A stretch of 56,154 nucleotides of DNA. Origin: Gammaproteobacteria bacterium. Its GTDB lineage: Bacteria; Pseudomonadota; Gammaproteobacteria; Steroidobacterales; Woeseiaceae. This document shows positions 41,132-48,707 of the stretch, in pieces (the first letter of the stretch is position 1; each line of letters opens with the position of its first letter). The position numbers and the translations under genes were made by a program. The notes under the pieces were generated by a model. It was not told the origin of the DNA and made no database searches. It saw only the letters and a program-made list of their open reading frames with translations. Location of the stretch: NCBI GenBank assembly GCA_024639825.1, contig JAHEGH010000011.1, forward strand, positions 7,840 to 63,993. Direction: 5' to 3'.

Positions 41132-42781
41132 TTAAGGTCTTACTCCGTCAATGGCGGGGTCGCCGGTCCAGCCGAGAGCTACCCAGTCAATCTGGCCACT
41201 GAGGTGGCAGTCGCCACAATCGGCGTCCATGCCCCAGGCTTGCTCCTTCGGAGCAACTTCGTGGTTAACTGACAGGTACATCTCAGTGTCGACGAAACCA
41301 AAATCTCCGCTCTGGTACGGCTGACCTGTTACAGCAGCTGCGTCCAGCAGTGCGAGATCCCAGTCAAACTTACCCCAGTACGGGTTCGGTCCGCCGGCCA
41401 GGCCGAACAGGTGTGGAACCATGATGCGATCGTTCACAACGTCAGCAACCTGGTTGCCGATCATCTTCTTGAACGGGTAGATCATGGCGCCTGGATCAGT
41501 GTAGTCACCCATCGGTTCAGCCAGGACCACAGGTTCGGCCGTGTACGTGTCGTTCGCACCCAATAGCATCTTGCTGTACTTGCCATTGAAGAAACGCAGT
41601 TCCGGTCGAACGTTGTTCGCCCAGACGAAGTCGCCTTTCTTCTTGTCGTAGGTCGGACGACCGGTAACCGGGTCAACCGGAATCGGGTCGATATCCTGAC
41701 CTGCAGTTTCCCAATACCACTCGACCTTCGTCGATGTGTTACGCGCGAATGTCGGGATATGGCAGACCTGGCAAGCGAGACGCTGATGGAGGTTGTTAGA
41801 GAACACGAGCTCAACCGTCGATCCGGCATGAATGTTGTTCAGATCGCCGTGGCAGTCGTCGCATTGTTTCATGTCGCCTTCGTCAACCGAGTGATACGGC
41901 ATGCCGCCGATACCGTGTGACAGCATGTTGCCGTCGGCATCGCGTTGCACCGCGTGGCAGGCCACGCATTCGAGGTTGCCGCCGTCCGTACCCATGTGCA
42001 CGTCGAACTCGCGCGTTGTGTTGGCAATCGCCATGGCGAGGTCGCCGTGCTTGACGTTGTCGCCGCCACCCGCTTTCGCGTGGCAGTCGATGCAGTTGTC
42101 AATCGTCGGCGTGCCGCCGTTCATGGCGACGCTTTGTGCGACGAGGTCAAGGTTTACCGTATCAGCTGGAAGTCCTGCCGTCGTCGGCGCCTTCGCGTAG
42201 GTCGCGGTCTGGTCGTGGCACACGAGGCAGTCAATGTTTTCGGTATCGCCGAAATCATAACTGGCATCTTTGTAGTTGTAGCCAGCATGGCACTGGGTAC
42301 AGCGTGCTTCGTTGGTCGCGACGGCGATACAGAAGTTGTTGAGCACGTCGTTCTTGCCGTGGATTTCGTTTTCAAAACCTTCGATGTTCGTCGCCACACC
42401 TTCCCACTTGAAGTGAGCGGTGTTGAGGACTTCATCAGCCAGCTTGCCGTGGCAATTCAGGCAGGACTTTGTACCTTCGTAAGGATGCTCCAGGAAATAG
42501 CCCTTGTGCAGCTGGTCGTTTGCGTAGGCGCCAGACGCGTAGGCATTGCAGTCGTAAACATCGACAACGCCATCGCCATTGATGTCTTCATCGGGATCAC
42601 CAATACCATTGTTGTTCAGGTCCCAGCAGGCCTGTCCAGCGGCACCGTCGGCACCGTCAGCACCATTGGTGCCGCTAGCTCCGGCGGCACCGTCGCTGCC
42701 TTCGCAACCTGCCAGTCCCAAGCCGAAAGCAAAGGCGAGCAGGAGAAAGCTGTGTCTAAAAACTCCATGCCTTGTGGTCAT
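41132..42781 (-). CDS. Octahaem c-type cytochrome lipoprotein (octahaem tetrathionate reductase-like)
   Basis: A 549-aa lipoprotein: signal peptide ending in the lipobox LAGC (about residue 26), a Gly-rich collagen-like linker (GAAGASGTNGADGADGAAG), a calcium-binding-type EF-hand stretch (DLNNNGIGDPDEDINGDGVVD) and eight CXXCH haem sites (CLNCH, CTQCH, CLVCH, CIDCH, CVACH, CDDCH, CQVCH, CGDCH). Order and spacing resemble octahaem tetrathionate reductase (OTR) family cytochromes, which reduce tetrathionate, nitrite or hydroxylamine at least in vitro. The N-terminal lipidation implies it sits on the membrane, possibly at the outer surface. Start is the second ATG (42781) with GGAG 8 bases upstream; the first ATG (42799) lacks a good ribosome site. 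It has a strong terminator and a palindrome-rich upstream region. Confidence 0.8.
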   Translation of the reverse strand: MTTRHGVFRHSFLLLAFAFGLGLAGCEGSDGAAGASGTNGADGADGAAGQACWDLNNNGIGDPDEDINGDGVVDVYDCNAYASGAYANDQLHKGYFLEHPYEGTKSCLNCHGKLADEVLNTAHFKWEGVATNIEGFENEIHGKNDVLNNFCIAVATNEARCTQCHAGYNYKDASYDFGDTENIDCLVCHDQTATYAKAPTTAGLPADTVNLDLVAQSVAMNGGTPTIDNCIDCHAKAGGGDNVKHGDLAMAIANTTREFDVHMGTDGGNLECVACHAVQRDADGNMLSHGIGGMPYHSVDEGDMKQCDDCHGDLNNIHAGSTVELVFSNNLHQRLACQVCHIPTFARNTSTKVEWYWETAGQDIDPIPVDPVTGRPTYDKKKGDFVWANNVRPELRFFNGKYSKMLLGANDTYTAEPVVLAEPMGDYTDPGAMIYPFKKMIGNQVADVVNDRIMVPHLFGLAGGPNPYWGKFDWDLALLDAAAVTGQPYQSGDFGFVDTEMYLSVNHEVAPKEQAWGMDADCGDCHLSGQIDWVALGWTGDPAIDGVRP

Positions 42782-42928
42782 TGGTAATTCTCCAATCATG
42801 AGTGGTTAAAGCGTGTGGCGTGCAGATTCAGGAATAGAATCGGCCCGGTAAGATTCAGAGCACGGGCAGGTAGCGCGAACGCGCTTTTTGGTGCGGTGAG
42901 CATTTTTTTTACTTACGGTGAGCCCGGC

Positions 42929-42960
42929 ATTAGTAATTTCGCGTATGCGAATATACTAAT
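42929..42960. promoter_or_regulatory. 32-bp imperfect palindrome, candidate operator
   Basis: Outer arms ATTAGTA (42929-42935) and TACTAAT (42954-42960) and inner arms TTCGC (42938-42942) and GCGAA (42947-42951) share one centre around GTAT (42943-42946); only the 2-bp steps between arms do not pair. The element is about 150 bp upstream of the octahaem cytochrome start and 106 bp upstream of the TetR start. Its regulator is unknown. Confidence 0.5.
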
Positions 42961-43033
42961 GTTCAACGCGTATCTTCCTCTTCCCACATGAAATCTCAAT
43001 ACGCTTAAGCGAGAATTTTCGTAGGGAATTTCC

Positions 43034-43053
43034 CCTACCGTTTAAACGGTAGG
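43034..43053. promoter_or_regulatory. 20-bp perfect palindrome, probable TetR-regulator operator
   Basis: The sequence CCTACCGTTTAAACGGTAGG is identical to its reverse complement. It ends 12 bp before the TTG start of the PhaD-like TetR gene and overlaps its likely ribosome binding site (AGGA at 43051-43054). A preceding GTAGGG (43021-43026) gives a second partial symmetry with the left arm. This is the expected position for TetR autorepression. Confidence 0.6.
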
Positions 43054-43065
43054 ACCTGCATTGAA

Positions 43066-43725
43066 TTGGCGGCGTTTTTGCCCCATCGTAAGGAAATGAG
43101 AGGGGATACCCGCAACCGCATCCTGGTAGCCAGCCTGCTGCTGTTCAATGAACACGGTGAGCCCGCGACGACAACCAACGAGATCGCTGACGAGGTCGAC
43201 ATCAGTCCGGGCAATCTTCACTACCACTTCAGGAAAAAGGAGCAGGTCGTCACGGCGTTACTCGATGAGTTCCAGGCCGATGCAAAGCGAGTATTGCAGC
43301 CGCCGGCACGTGGCGTCGTCACGATCGACGACTTCTGGGTATTCCTGCACCTGCTGCTGGAGTGTACTGCAGCCTACCGATTTCTTTTCAGGGATCTCGA
43401 GTCGCTGAGCGAGCGCTATCCCCGCGTGCAGCGGGTCCTGGGACACTTCGCAAAAGGTCTAGCCGCCATCTTCGAGATTTACCTGCGCGAATTGTCGACG
43501 AGTGGTTTGCTGATCGTCGGCGATGATGATGCAGCCATCATTGCGCGCAACCTGGCCGTCATCGCGCTGTTCTCAGAACGGTTTGACGGGCTAACGGGGC
43601 AGGAGATGACGGCAGATGATGCAGCGTTGCGGGTGGCGGGCTCTATTTTGAACGCGCTCAAACCGCTTACTGCGGACGATGCTGCAGCTCATATTGAGGA
43701 TCTGGCTGCGCACTACGACGCCTAG
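43066..43725 (+). CDS. TetR-family regulator, PhaD-like
   Basis: A 219-aa TetR regulator. The helix-turn-helix (TRNRILVASLLLFNEHGEPATTTNEIADEVDISPGNLHYHFRKKEQVVTALL) and the following DFWVFLHLLLECTAAYRFLFRDLESLSERYPRV resemble Pseudomonas PhaD, the activator/repressor of PHA storage genes that senses a CoA intermediate. It is convergent with two phasin-type genes and near a third PHA protein, which supports this call. The start may be TTG 43066 with AGGA at 43051, or ATG 43096, whose only AAGGA is 1 bp away and so is a poor site; alignment with PhaD fits either. The 20-bp palindrome at 43034-43053 lies across the ribosome site region. PhaD naming is by resemblance only. Confidence 0.8.
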   Translation: MAAFLPHRKEMRGDTRNRILVASLLLFNEHGEPATTTNEIADEVDISPGNLHYHFRKKEQVVTALLDEFQADAKRVLQPPARGVVTIDDFWVFLHLLLECTAAYRFLFRDLESLSERYPRVQRVLGHFAKGLAAIFEIYLRELSTSGLLIVGDDDAAIIARNLAVIALFSERFDGLTGQEMTADDAALRVAGSILNALKPLTADDAAAHIEDLAAHYDA

Positions 43726-43731
43726 CGCAAA

Positions 43732-43760
43732 TAAAAAAGGACCGCGCACGCGCGGTCCTT
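43732..43760 (-). terminator. Rho-independent terminator of the phasin genes
   Basis: Read on minus: a 10-bp stem AAGGACCGCG/CGCGGTCCTT (plus 43737-43746 with 43751-43760) with a 4-base loop and an exit T-tract (TTTTTT, A-tract on the plus strand around 43733-43738, partly within the stem). It stands between the convergent TetR gene and the phasin-type gene at 43787. Confidence 0.8.
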
Positions 43761-43786
43761 CAGTAAAAAAGCTGCTTGAAGGGGGG

Positions 43787-44194
43787 TTAGGCAGCTTTCT
43801 TGAACGTGTCGCGCACTTTGTCGCGCGCATCTTCGACTTTCTCTTCTACGTCATCGCGAATGTCTTCGACTTTGCCTTCCCATTTGCCGAAAACCTTCTC
43901 GCCTTCTTTCGCGTACTTTTCGAAGGTCTTGTCGAATTCACTGAGTCTCTTATCGAGTTCCTTCTGTACGAAGGAGAACAGGCCAAGGCTGGCCATGAAA
44001 GTCTTGTTGGCAACCTTGAACGGTACGCCGATTGGACTCTTCTCGAGTTTCTCGAAAACGGTTTTTTCAGGAGCCACTTTCTTCGCACGAGGCTTCCGGG
44101 CCGGTGCCTTTCTAGCCACAGGTTTCTTGACTTGGGCTTTGGCTACTGGGGCTTTCTTTTCCGGTACTTGTTTTACTTCAACTTTGTCGGTCAT
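43787..44194 (-). CDS. Phasin-like granule-associated protein with Lys/Ala/Pro-rich N terminus
   Basis: A 135-aa protein with a basic, AKP-rich N-terminal segment (KKPVARKAPARKPRAKK, about 23-40) and an amphipathic helical C-terminal half (about 55-135) with a long charged coiled-coil-like stretch (ELDKRLSEFDKTFEKYAKEGEKVF, KVEDIRDDVEEKVEDARDKVRD). The composition matches PHA granule proteins: a granule-binding helical part and a histone-H1-like tail as in PhaF, here with the tail at the N terminus. It lies 10 bp downstream of the phasin gene at 44205 on the same strand. Assignment to the phasin family is by context and composition. Confidence 0.65.
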   Translation of the reverse strand: MTDKVEVKQVPEKKAPVAKAQVKKPVARKAPARKPRAKKVAPEKTVFEKLEKSPIGVPFKVANKTFMASLGLFSFVQKELDKRLSEFDKTFEKYAKEGEKVFGKWEGKVEDIRDDVEEKVEDARDKVRDTFKKAA

Positions 44195-44204
44195 GTCAGT
44201 CGTC

Positions 44205-44708
44205 CTACTTGCTGGTCTTCTTTACGGTTTTGGCAGCCTTCTTCTTCGCTGCCGGTTTCTTGGTGGTCCGCTTGCGGGTCGTTTTCGTCTTCGCCGCTGT
44301 CGTACCTTGCTCATTCAGAAGCCGGATGATCTTGTTCAGCTTCTTGTTAATCGCGTCGATGTCGTTCTTGCTGGGGACATTCAGGCGATCCATCGCATCC
44401 GCGACGCGCGTATCGAAGGCGCTCTGGAGCTTGTTCAATGTTGACTTATCACGGACCTGGTCAAGCAGTCCGGTCGCCTTGGACTGCGCGTCCTCGGCCA
44501 TGTCGCGAATGGTGTCCTGAACATCGTCGATTAGCGATTCGGTCTTTGTCGTCGTCTTCTTGCGGAACTTCTCGCCTTCCTTGATCAGCGATTCAAAGCG
44601 CTTCGCGCCCTTTTTCTGCGCATCTGACAGGGCGCCGAGTCCGGCCATGAAGGCGTGCTCAAGCTGCTCGGCCACGTCGTTGGCGCGCTTGTCGTTGTCT
44701 TTTGCCAT
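44205..44708 (-). CDS. Phasin family protein (PhaI/PhaF type)
   Basis: A 167-aa protein with a phasin-like helical N-terminal region (about 1-110; VAEQLEHAFMAGLGALSDAQKKGAKRFESLIKEGEKF) and a Lys/Thr/Ala-rich tail (about 135-167; TKTTRKRTTKKPAAKKKAAKTVKK) of the PhaF type that can bind DNA. It coats polyhydroxyalkanoate granules and may help to distribute them between daughter cells. The ATG is at 44706-44708. It is the first gene of the two-gene phasin operon, divergent from the PHA-system gene by about 100 bp. Confidence 0.82.
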   Translation of the reverse strand: MAKDNDKRANDVAEQLEHAFMAGLGALSDAQKKGAKRFESLIKEGEKFRKKTTTKTESLIDDVQDTIRDMAEDAQSKATGLLDQVRDKSTLNKLQSAFDTRVADAMDRLNVPSKNDIDAINKKLNKIIRLLNEQGTTAAKTKTTRKRTTKKPAAKKKAAKTVKKTSK

Positions 44709-44807
44709 GGTATTGCTCCAGGGGTTATCTCATTTCGATGATTGAATACTAGCTGTTAGGATTAGGGTGATCACACTAACAACCGGGGCGCGACAGGCAT
44801 CAATGGA

Positions 44808-45074
44808 ATGAGAATTCGACGACACCACAACCTGGGACTCGAGGAAGCCCGCAAACGCGCCGACCTCATAGCGGAGGACCTGCAACAGCAGTTCTCCCTG
44901 CGATCAAGCTGGGAGGGCGACGTAATGCAGGTAAAAGGTAACGGCGTGAATGGCCAGCTCAGCGTTGACGATACGCACTTCGAACTCGACGTGAGACTCG
45001 GCTTCGCACTCAAGCTAATGGAGGGGCCAATTCGTTCGGCGATCGAGAAAATGATCGATGAAGAACTGGCCTAA
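44808..45074 (+). CDS. Polyhydroxyalkanoic acid system family protein
   Basis: An 88-aa protein (MRIRRHHNLGLEEARKRADLIAEDLQQQFSL...) that matches the small PHA granule-region family found next to phasin and PHA synthase genes. Its function is not established. The conserved N-terminal RHHNLGLEEAR and the central WEGDVMQVKG patch are visible. It lies alone on the plus strand, divergent from the phasins, and its stop overlaps that of the convergent amidohydrolase by 4 bp. No phaC, phaA or phaB is in the window. Confidence 0.82.
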   Translation: MRIRRHHNLGLEEARKRADLIAEDLQQQFSLRSSWEGDVMQVKGNGVNGQLSVDDTHFELDVRLGFALKLMEGPIRSAIEKMIDEELA

Positions 45075-46660
45075 TTCGCCTTTTGGTTTTCCACCATGGC
45101 CGCGACATCGGCCAGTAGTGCTTTCGCGTCGTACACGATGCCGTCCTTGATCGTATATTTGACCCCGCCGACGCGACCGGGCTTACCTGTCGCATCATCC
45201 AGTTTCATCGCACCCGTCCCGTAAAGGACCTTCAGGTTCTCGAGCGGGTTCTCGTCGACGATAAGCAGATCGGCCAGTAGTCCGGCGCGCACCACGCCGA
45301 ATTCGATCTCTCTGCCGCTCGGTTTGAAGAGTTCTTCGGCACCATGCAGGGTTGCAGCCCGAATCACTTCAAGCGGATGGAATCCGGCTTCCTGCAACAT
45401 TTCGAGCTCGAGAATCGTACCGAATCCATATAACTGGTAGATAAAGCCGGAATCGGACCCGACGGTGACGCGGCCGCCGCGATTCTTGTAGTCATTCAGG
45501 AACTGCATCCAGACGTGGTAGAAGTTTCGCCACGCAATTTCGTCCTCGGTGGTCCAGTAGAACCAGTAGGCACCGTGGCTTTCACGGCTCGGTTTGAAAA
45601 ACTCCCACTGCGTTGGCAGCGTGTAGGTCTCATGCCAGTCCGCGTTGCGCGCGCGCATGACATCACGACCAGCCGAGTAGATGGTCATGGTGGGATTAAT
45701 CGTGAAGTCGAGTTCGAGAAACTCGTCCAGCAGCGCATTCCATTTCTCAGAGCCGCGTCCCGCGATCAGGTTCCATTGGCGAGCGACCTGGCCAAAACGG
45801 TGCTGCTCGTTGCCGTAATTCATGTCGACGGGCCACGGTTGCACATCGTGGTTTTCATACATGGCCTCGAACAGCCCGTAGTAGTGCGTCAGCGTGCCGA
45901 GCCCCCGTCGGGCGGCGTCCTGGGCATTCATCTGGGCAACGCCCATCTGTCCGAGATGTGCGACCGAGCCGAGCTTGAGCTTGCTGGCTTCGTCCAGCAG
46001 CGCTTCCATGATGGCGGGTCGATGGGAGCCGAGCTTCAGGCCGTCGATGCCGGCGCGCGCCGCGTAGCGCACCCATTTGCGCGCGTCATCCGGTGTCAGG
46101 ATTCGCTTGTCGGCATATTCCTTACCCGAGCCCATGGTGTGATACGAGAAAATGCGCGGCGCGGTTATGGCGTTGCTCGCGCTGCGCTCCTTCTCGGCGA
46201 GCGAGAATTCCATCCTGCCACTTGGCACGCCCCGCACGGTCGTAATGCCGTGGCCGAGCCACAGCTTGTAGGTGTACTCAGCTTCTGGCGCCTTGGTCGC
46301 ACCACCGGTGTGCGTGTGAGTATCAATAATGCCAGGCATGACGTAGGCACCGTGTGCATCGATTTCGTGCGTCGCATTGCCAGGTCGCGCGTCTTCCTTA
46401 ATTTCCAGTCCCGGGTAGCCGACCGTGACTACGTCGGCAATGCGGTTGCCCTCGATGACGATGTCGACCGGCCCTATGGGCGGTGCACCGGTGCCGTCTA
46501 TAAGTGTTGCGCCGCGGATGATGAGGCGATCGTAAGGCCCGTCGCCCTCGGCACGGTCTGGCGCCGGAATCATTTGCGGAGCGTCGTCCTGCGCCAGCGC
46601 GGGCAGGGCGAGTACAGAGATGAGTAAGGCGGTGCCGAGGCGTGCTGTCATTCTTGTCAC
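45071..46660 (-). CDS. Exported metal-dependent amidohydrolase
   Basis: A 529-aa amidohydrolase with a signal peptide (MTRMTARLGTALLISVLALPALAQ) and the metal-binding HTHTGG motif (GIIDTHTHTGG near 112) of the imidazolonepropionase/dihydroorotase-like superfamily, followed by later histidines (for example VAHLGQMGVAQ, LTHYYGLFEA) and the closing GLLADLLIVDENPLENL near 488. It should hydrolyse amide or cyclic C-N bonds in the periplasm, perhaps of peptides or nucleobase-like compounds. GTG at 46660 with GGGAG about 8 bases upstream is the preferred start; ATG at 46675 is an alternative. It begins 28 bp downstream of the TonB receptor stop and is probably co-transcribed with it. Confidence 0.8.
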   Translation of the reverse strand: MTRMTARLGTALLISVLALPALAQDDAPQMIPAPDRAEGDGPYDRLIIRGATLIDGTGAPPIGPVDIVIEGNRIADVVTVGYPGLEIKEDARPGNATHEIDAHGAYVMPGIIDTHTHTGGATKAPEAEYTYKLWLGHGITTVRGVPSGRMEFSLAEKERSASNAITAPRIFSYHTMGSGKEYADKRILTPDDARKWVRYAARAGIDGLKLGSHRPAIMEALLDEASKLKLGSVAHLGQMGVAQMNAQDAARRGLGTLTHYYGLFEAMYENHDVQPWPVDMNYGNEQHRFGQVARQWNLIAGRGSEKWNALLDEFLELDFTINPTMTIYSAGRDVMRARNADWHETYTLPTQWEFFKPSRESHGAYWFYWTTEDEIAWRNFYHVWMQFLNDYKNRGGRVTVGSDSGFIYQLYGFGTILELEMLQEAGFHPLEVIRAATLHGAEELFKPSGREIEFGVVRAGLLADLLIVDENPLENLKVLYGTGAMKLDDATGKPGRVGGVKYTIKDGIVYDAKALLADVAAMVENQKAN

Positions 46661-46687
46661 TGAAGCGTCTCCCATCGAGAGATGAAG

Positions 46688-48703
46688 TCACCAGCGGCGT
46701 CGAATTGTCGCGGTGAGGTTGCGTCCGGGTGCGTCGATTCCGGATCCATGTGTCCGGTATTGTTTGTCCGTCAAATTATCAGCACTGATGGTGACTTGCC
46801 AGCCATTGTCGCTCAACCACGATCCGCTGGCGCCAAGGCTTGCCCATCCCGCTGTGCCGTTCGGGTCGATACGAGGGTCCCCCACATCGCGATTACTCAG
46901 GCGGTCCTGACGCGCAGCCGCCCGCAGCCAGGCCTCAAATTGCCAACGGTCGGCGAGGTTGTACCTGAGGACAAGATTGCCGTTCAGGGGTGGCACACGG
47001 TCGGCGGCCTCGTCTACGGTGCCGATGCGCTGCTCACCTCGTGCGTAGTTAAGCACAGCCTGCATGCTCAGACGGTCCGTGAGTTCCGCCTCCAGGCTCG
47101 CTTCGATGCCATGAATCGACGACGACGCGGCATTGACACTCTGCACAATGTCCCGCCCGTCCGGCGTCAGGACACCCGTAGACACCGACACCACCCGATC
47201 CGTATAGCGCAATGCGAACAGCATGATTTCGAACTGCCAGCGCGCGGACCGATGTCGCAGGCCCAGATCCCCGTGGGTCACACTCTCGGCATCCAGGCTT
47301 GTATTAGGAATGTTGAAGCGGTTCCCCGGTCGATCGCCAAGCGTGCCCAGGTCGGCAATGTTGGGTGCCCGGAACCCAGCCCCCGCGTTGGCCACCAGCT
47401 GCAGGGTCTCAGTGACATCGAAAATCCAGCCGAGGTCGCCGCTAAGGCGGGAAGGTTCGATGGTTGTCCCGTCAGGCAAGTCGATCCGCACGTCGCTGAG
47501 GCGTAGTCCGGCGCTCAGACTATGACGATCCGCGAGATGCCACACGATGTTGCCAAACAGACCTGCCTGCAGAATCGTTGAGCCGTCCGGAAAGCGCGGC
47601 GCCAGCGTGCTGAACGTGCCATCGACGACGTTTATCGCGTTTCGCGTGCTACGAACCTCGTCGTGGTAGAGGTCGACACCGGCGATCCACGACAGCGAAC
47701 CCCAATCCGAAGAGGCGTTGACTGTGAGTCCGTAAAGATCACTGCGGTTGTTCTCGACGCGCCGGTCATCTGCATTGAAGTTGCGCGTAATGCGATCGTC
47801 GACGATGCGCTGCCAGGCGGCGTCGATCTTCCAGTCGATACCGGAAGATGCGATGAGATCGTGCTGTACGTGGGCGAACAGTCGCTGGTTAGGAGCGAAC
47901 AGAAATTCGGATGAGGCCGGTTCGGTCTGGCCGTAGCCTGCGACGAGTTCATCGACGCGCGGTGTTTCCGGCTGTTCGAGGAACTGCAGGTCGACAAACC
48001 AGCGGCGCTCATCGGTGGGCCGCCCGCGTACGACGGCACGCAGGCCCTTCGAGGTGTAGCCGCTTGGCCCGATTCGCTCGCCGCCGCCAACTCGGCGATC
48101 GCCGGTCGTGAGGTATTCGGCGCTCACTGACGAACTCAGTTGGCGGGTGCCAAAGTCGAGTGTAGCCCGGATGGATTTTTGCAGCTCAGCTGAATCAAAT
48201 GTGGCAATTACGTCACCCGCATAGTCGAACTGGCTGGATTCGAAGTCAGGCAGACGCGAGACAGACTGAACGACTCCGCCGACGGCTTCGCTGCCATAGA
48301 GTGACGCGGGCGTACCTCGTATTACTTCGAGTCGTTCGACAGACGTTGTCGGCACAAGTGCAAACCAGGGTGTCGGTGCTGTGCGGAACATGGCGTTGCT
48401 GAGCCGCATGCCATCGACAAGGTGGAGGACCGCCGAGCCTTTCAGGCCGCGGATTACTGCGGCACCTTGTCCGGGCGTGGTCTGCTGAATATGCACACCG
48501 GCAACATCGCGCAGTGCGTCCGTCGCCAGTTTTGCTGCGGTGACAGACTCGGCATCGGCCGTTGAGACACTCGCAGATACGTCGCTGGAATCAACTGCGC
48601 GGCGAGTAGCCGTGACGACGATATGCTCTATTGCACTGTCGGCCGCTACAGGGGTTGTCGCCGCCAGCAGGACCGACGCGAAAATCAGGGATCGCAGATT
48701 CAA
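46688..48703 (-). CDS. TonB-dependent outer-membrane receptor
   Basis: A protein of about 671 aa. A signal peptide region (NLRSLIFASVLLAATTPVAADS) is followed by a TonB box-like IEHIVVTATRR, a plug domain (about 45-150; RDVAGVHIQQTTPGQGAAVIRGLKGSAVLHLVDGMRLSNAMF) and a 22-strand barrel. The C terminus ends in ATIRRRW, an aromatic barrel signal. The substrate (siderophore, vitamin B12, or small organic) cannot be inferred. The open frame extends to 48826, but that overlaps the upstream 5'-nucleotidase gene by more than 100 bp; TTG at 48703, just after that stop, is the likely start, though without a clear ribosome site. The neighbouring 5'-nucleotidase and amidohydrolase suggest a nucleotide or organophosphate scavenging role (inference). 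Confidence 0.82.
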   Translation of the reverse strand: MNLRSLIFASVLLAATTPVAADSAIEHIVVTATRRAVDSSDVSASVSTADAESVTAAKLATDALRDVAGVHIQQTTPGQGAAVIRGLKGSAVLHLVDGMRLSNAMFRTAPTPWFALVPTTSVERLEVIRGTPASLYGSEAVGGVVQSVSRLPDFESSQFDYAGDVIATFDSAELQKSIRATLDFGTRQLSSSVSAEYLTTGDRRVGGGERIGPSGYTSKGLRAVVRGRPTDERRWFVDLQFLEQPETPRVDELVAGYGQTEPASSEFLFAPNQRLFAHVQHDLIASSGIDWKIDAAWQRIVDDRITRNFNADDRRVENNRSDLYGLTVNASSDWGSLSWIAGVDLYHDEVRSTRNAINVVDGTFSTLAPRFPDGSTILQAGLFGNIVWHLADRHSLSAGLRLSDVRIDLPDGTTIEPSRLSGDLGWIFDVTETLQLVANAGAGFRAPNIADLGTLGDRPGNRFNIPNTSLDAESVTHGDLGLRHRSARWQFEIMLFALRYTDRVVSVSTGVLTPDGRDIVQSVNAASSSIHGIEASLEAELTDRLSMQAVLNYARGEQRIGTVDEAADRVPPLNGNLVLRYNLADRWQFEAWLRAAARQDRLSNRDVGDPRIDPNGTAGWASLGASGSWLSDNGWQVTISADNLTDKQYRTHGSGIDAPGRNLTATIRRRW

Positions 48704-48707
48704 GATA

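Larger units (their letters stand above)
42782..43065. promoter_or_regulatory. Divergent promoter region with several palindromes
   Basis: The 284-bp spacer between the octahaem cytochrome gene (minus) and the TetR gene (plus) holds at least three symmetric elements: the 32-bp imperfect palindrome at 42929-42960, CGCTTAAGCG at 43002-43011, and the 20-bp perfect palindrome at 43034-43053. A nine-T run lies at 42902-42910. I see no small gene. Both transcription starts should be inside this region; a TATACT-like sequence at 42952-42959 is part of the large palindrome. Confidence 0.6.

Noticed and set aside
41132-42781. OmcA/MtrC-type decahaem identification
   Set aside because: Only eight CXXCH are present and no split beta-barrel domains of MtrC are seen; the octahaem OTR-like reading fits better.
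45515-46627. 370-codon plus-strand open frame opposite the amidohydrolase
   Set aside because: Antisense to an exported amidohydrolase with signal peptide and metal motif; composition is rich in Arg/Val/His as expected from an inverted GC-rich gene.
46682-47506. 274-codon plus-strand open frame opposite the TonB receptor
   Set aside because: Same reasoning: antisense, no motif, no ribosome site.
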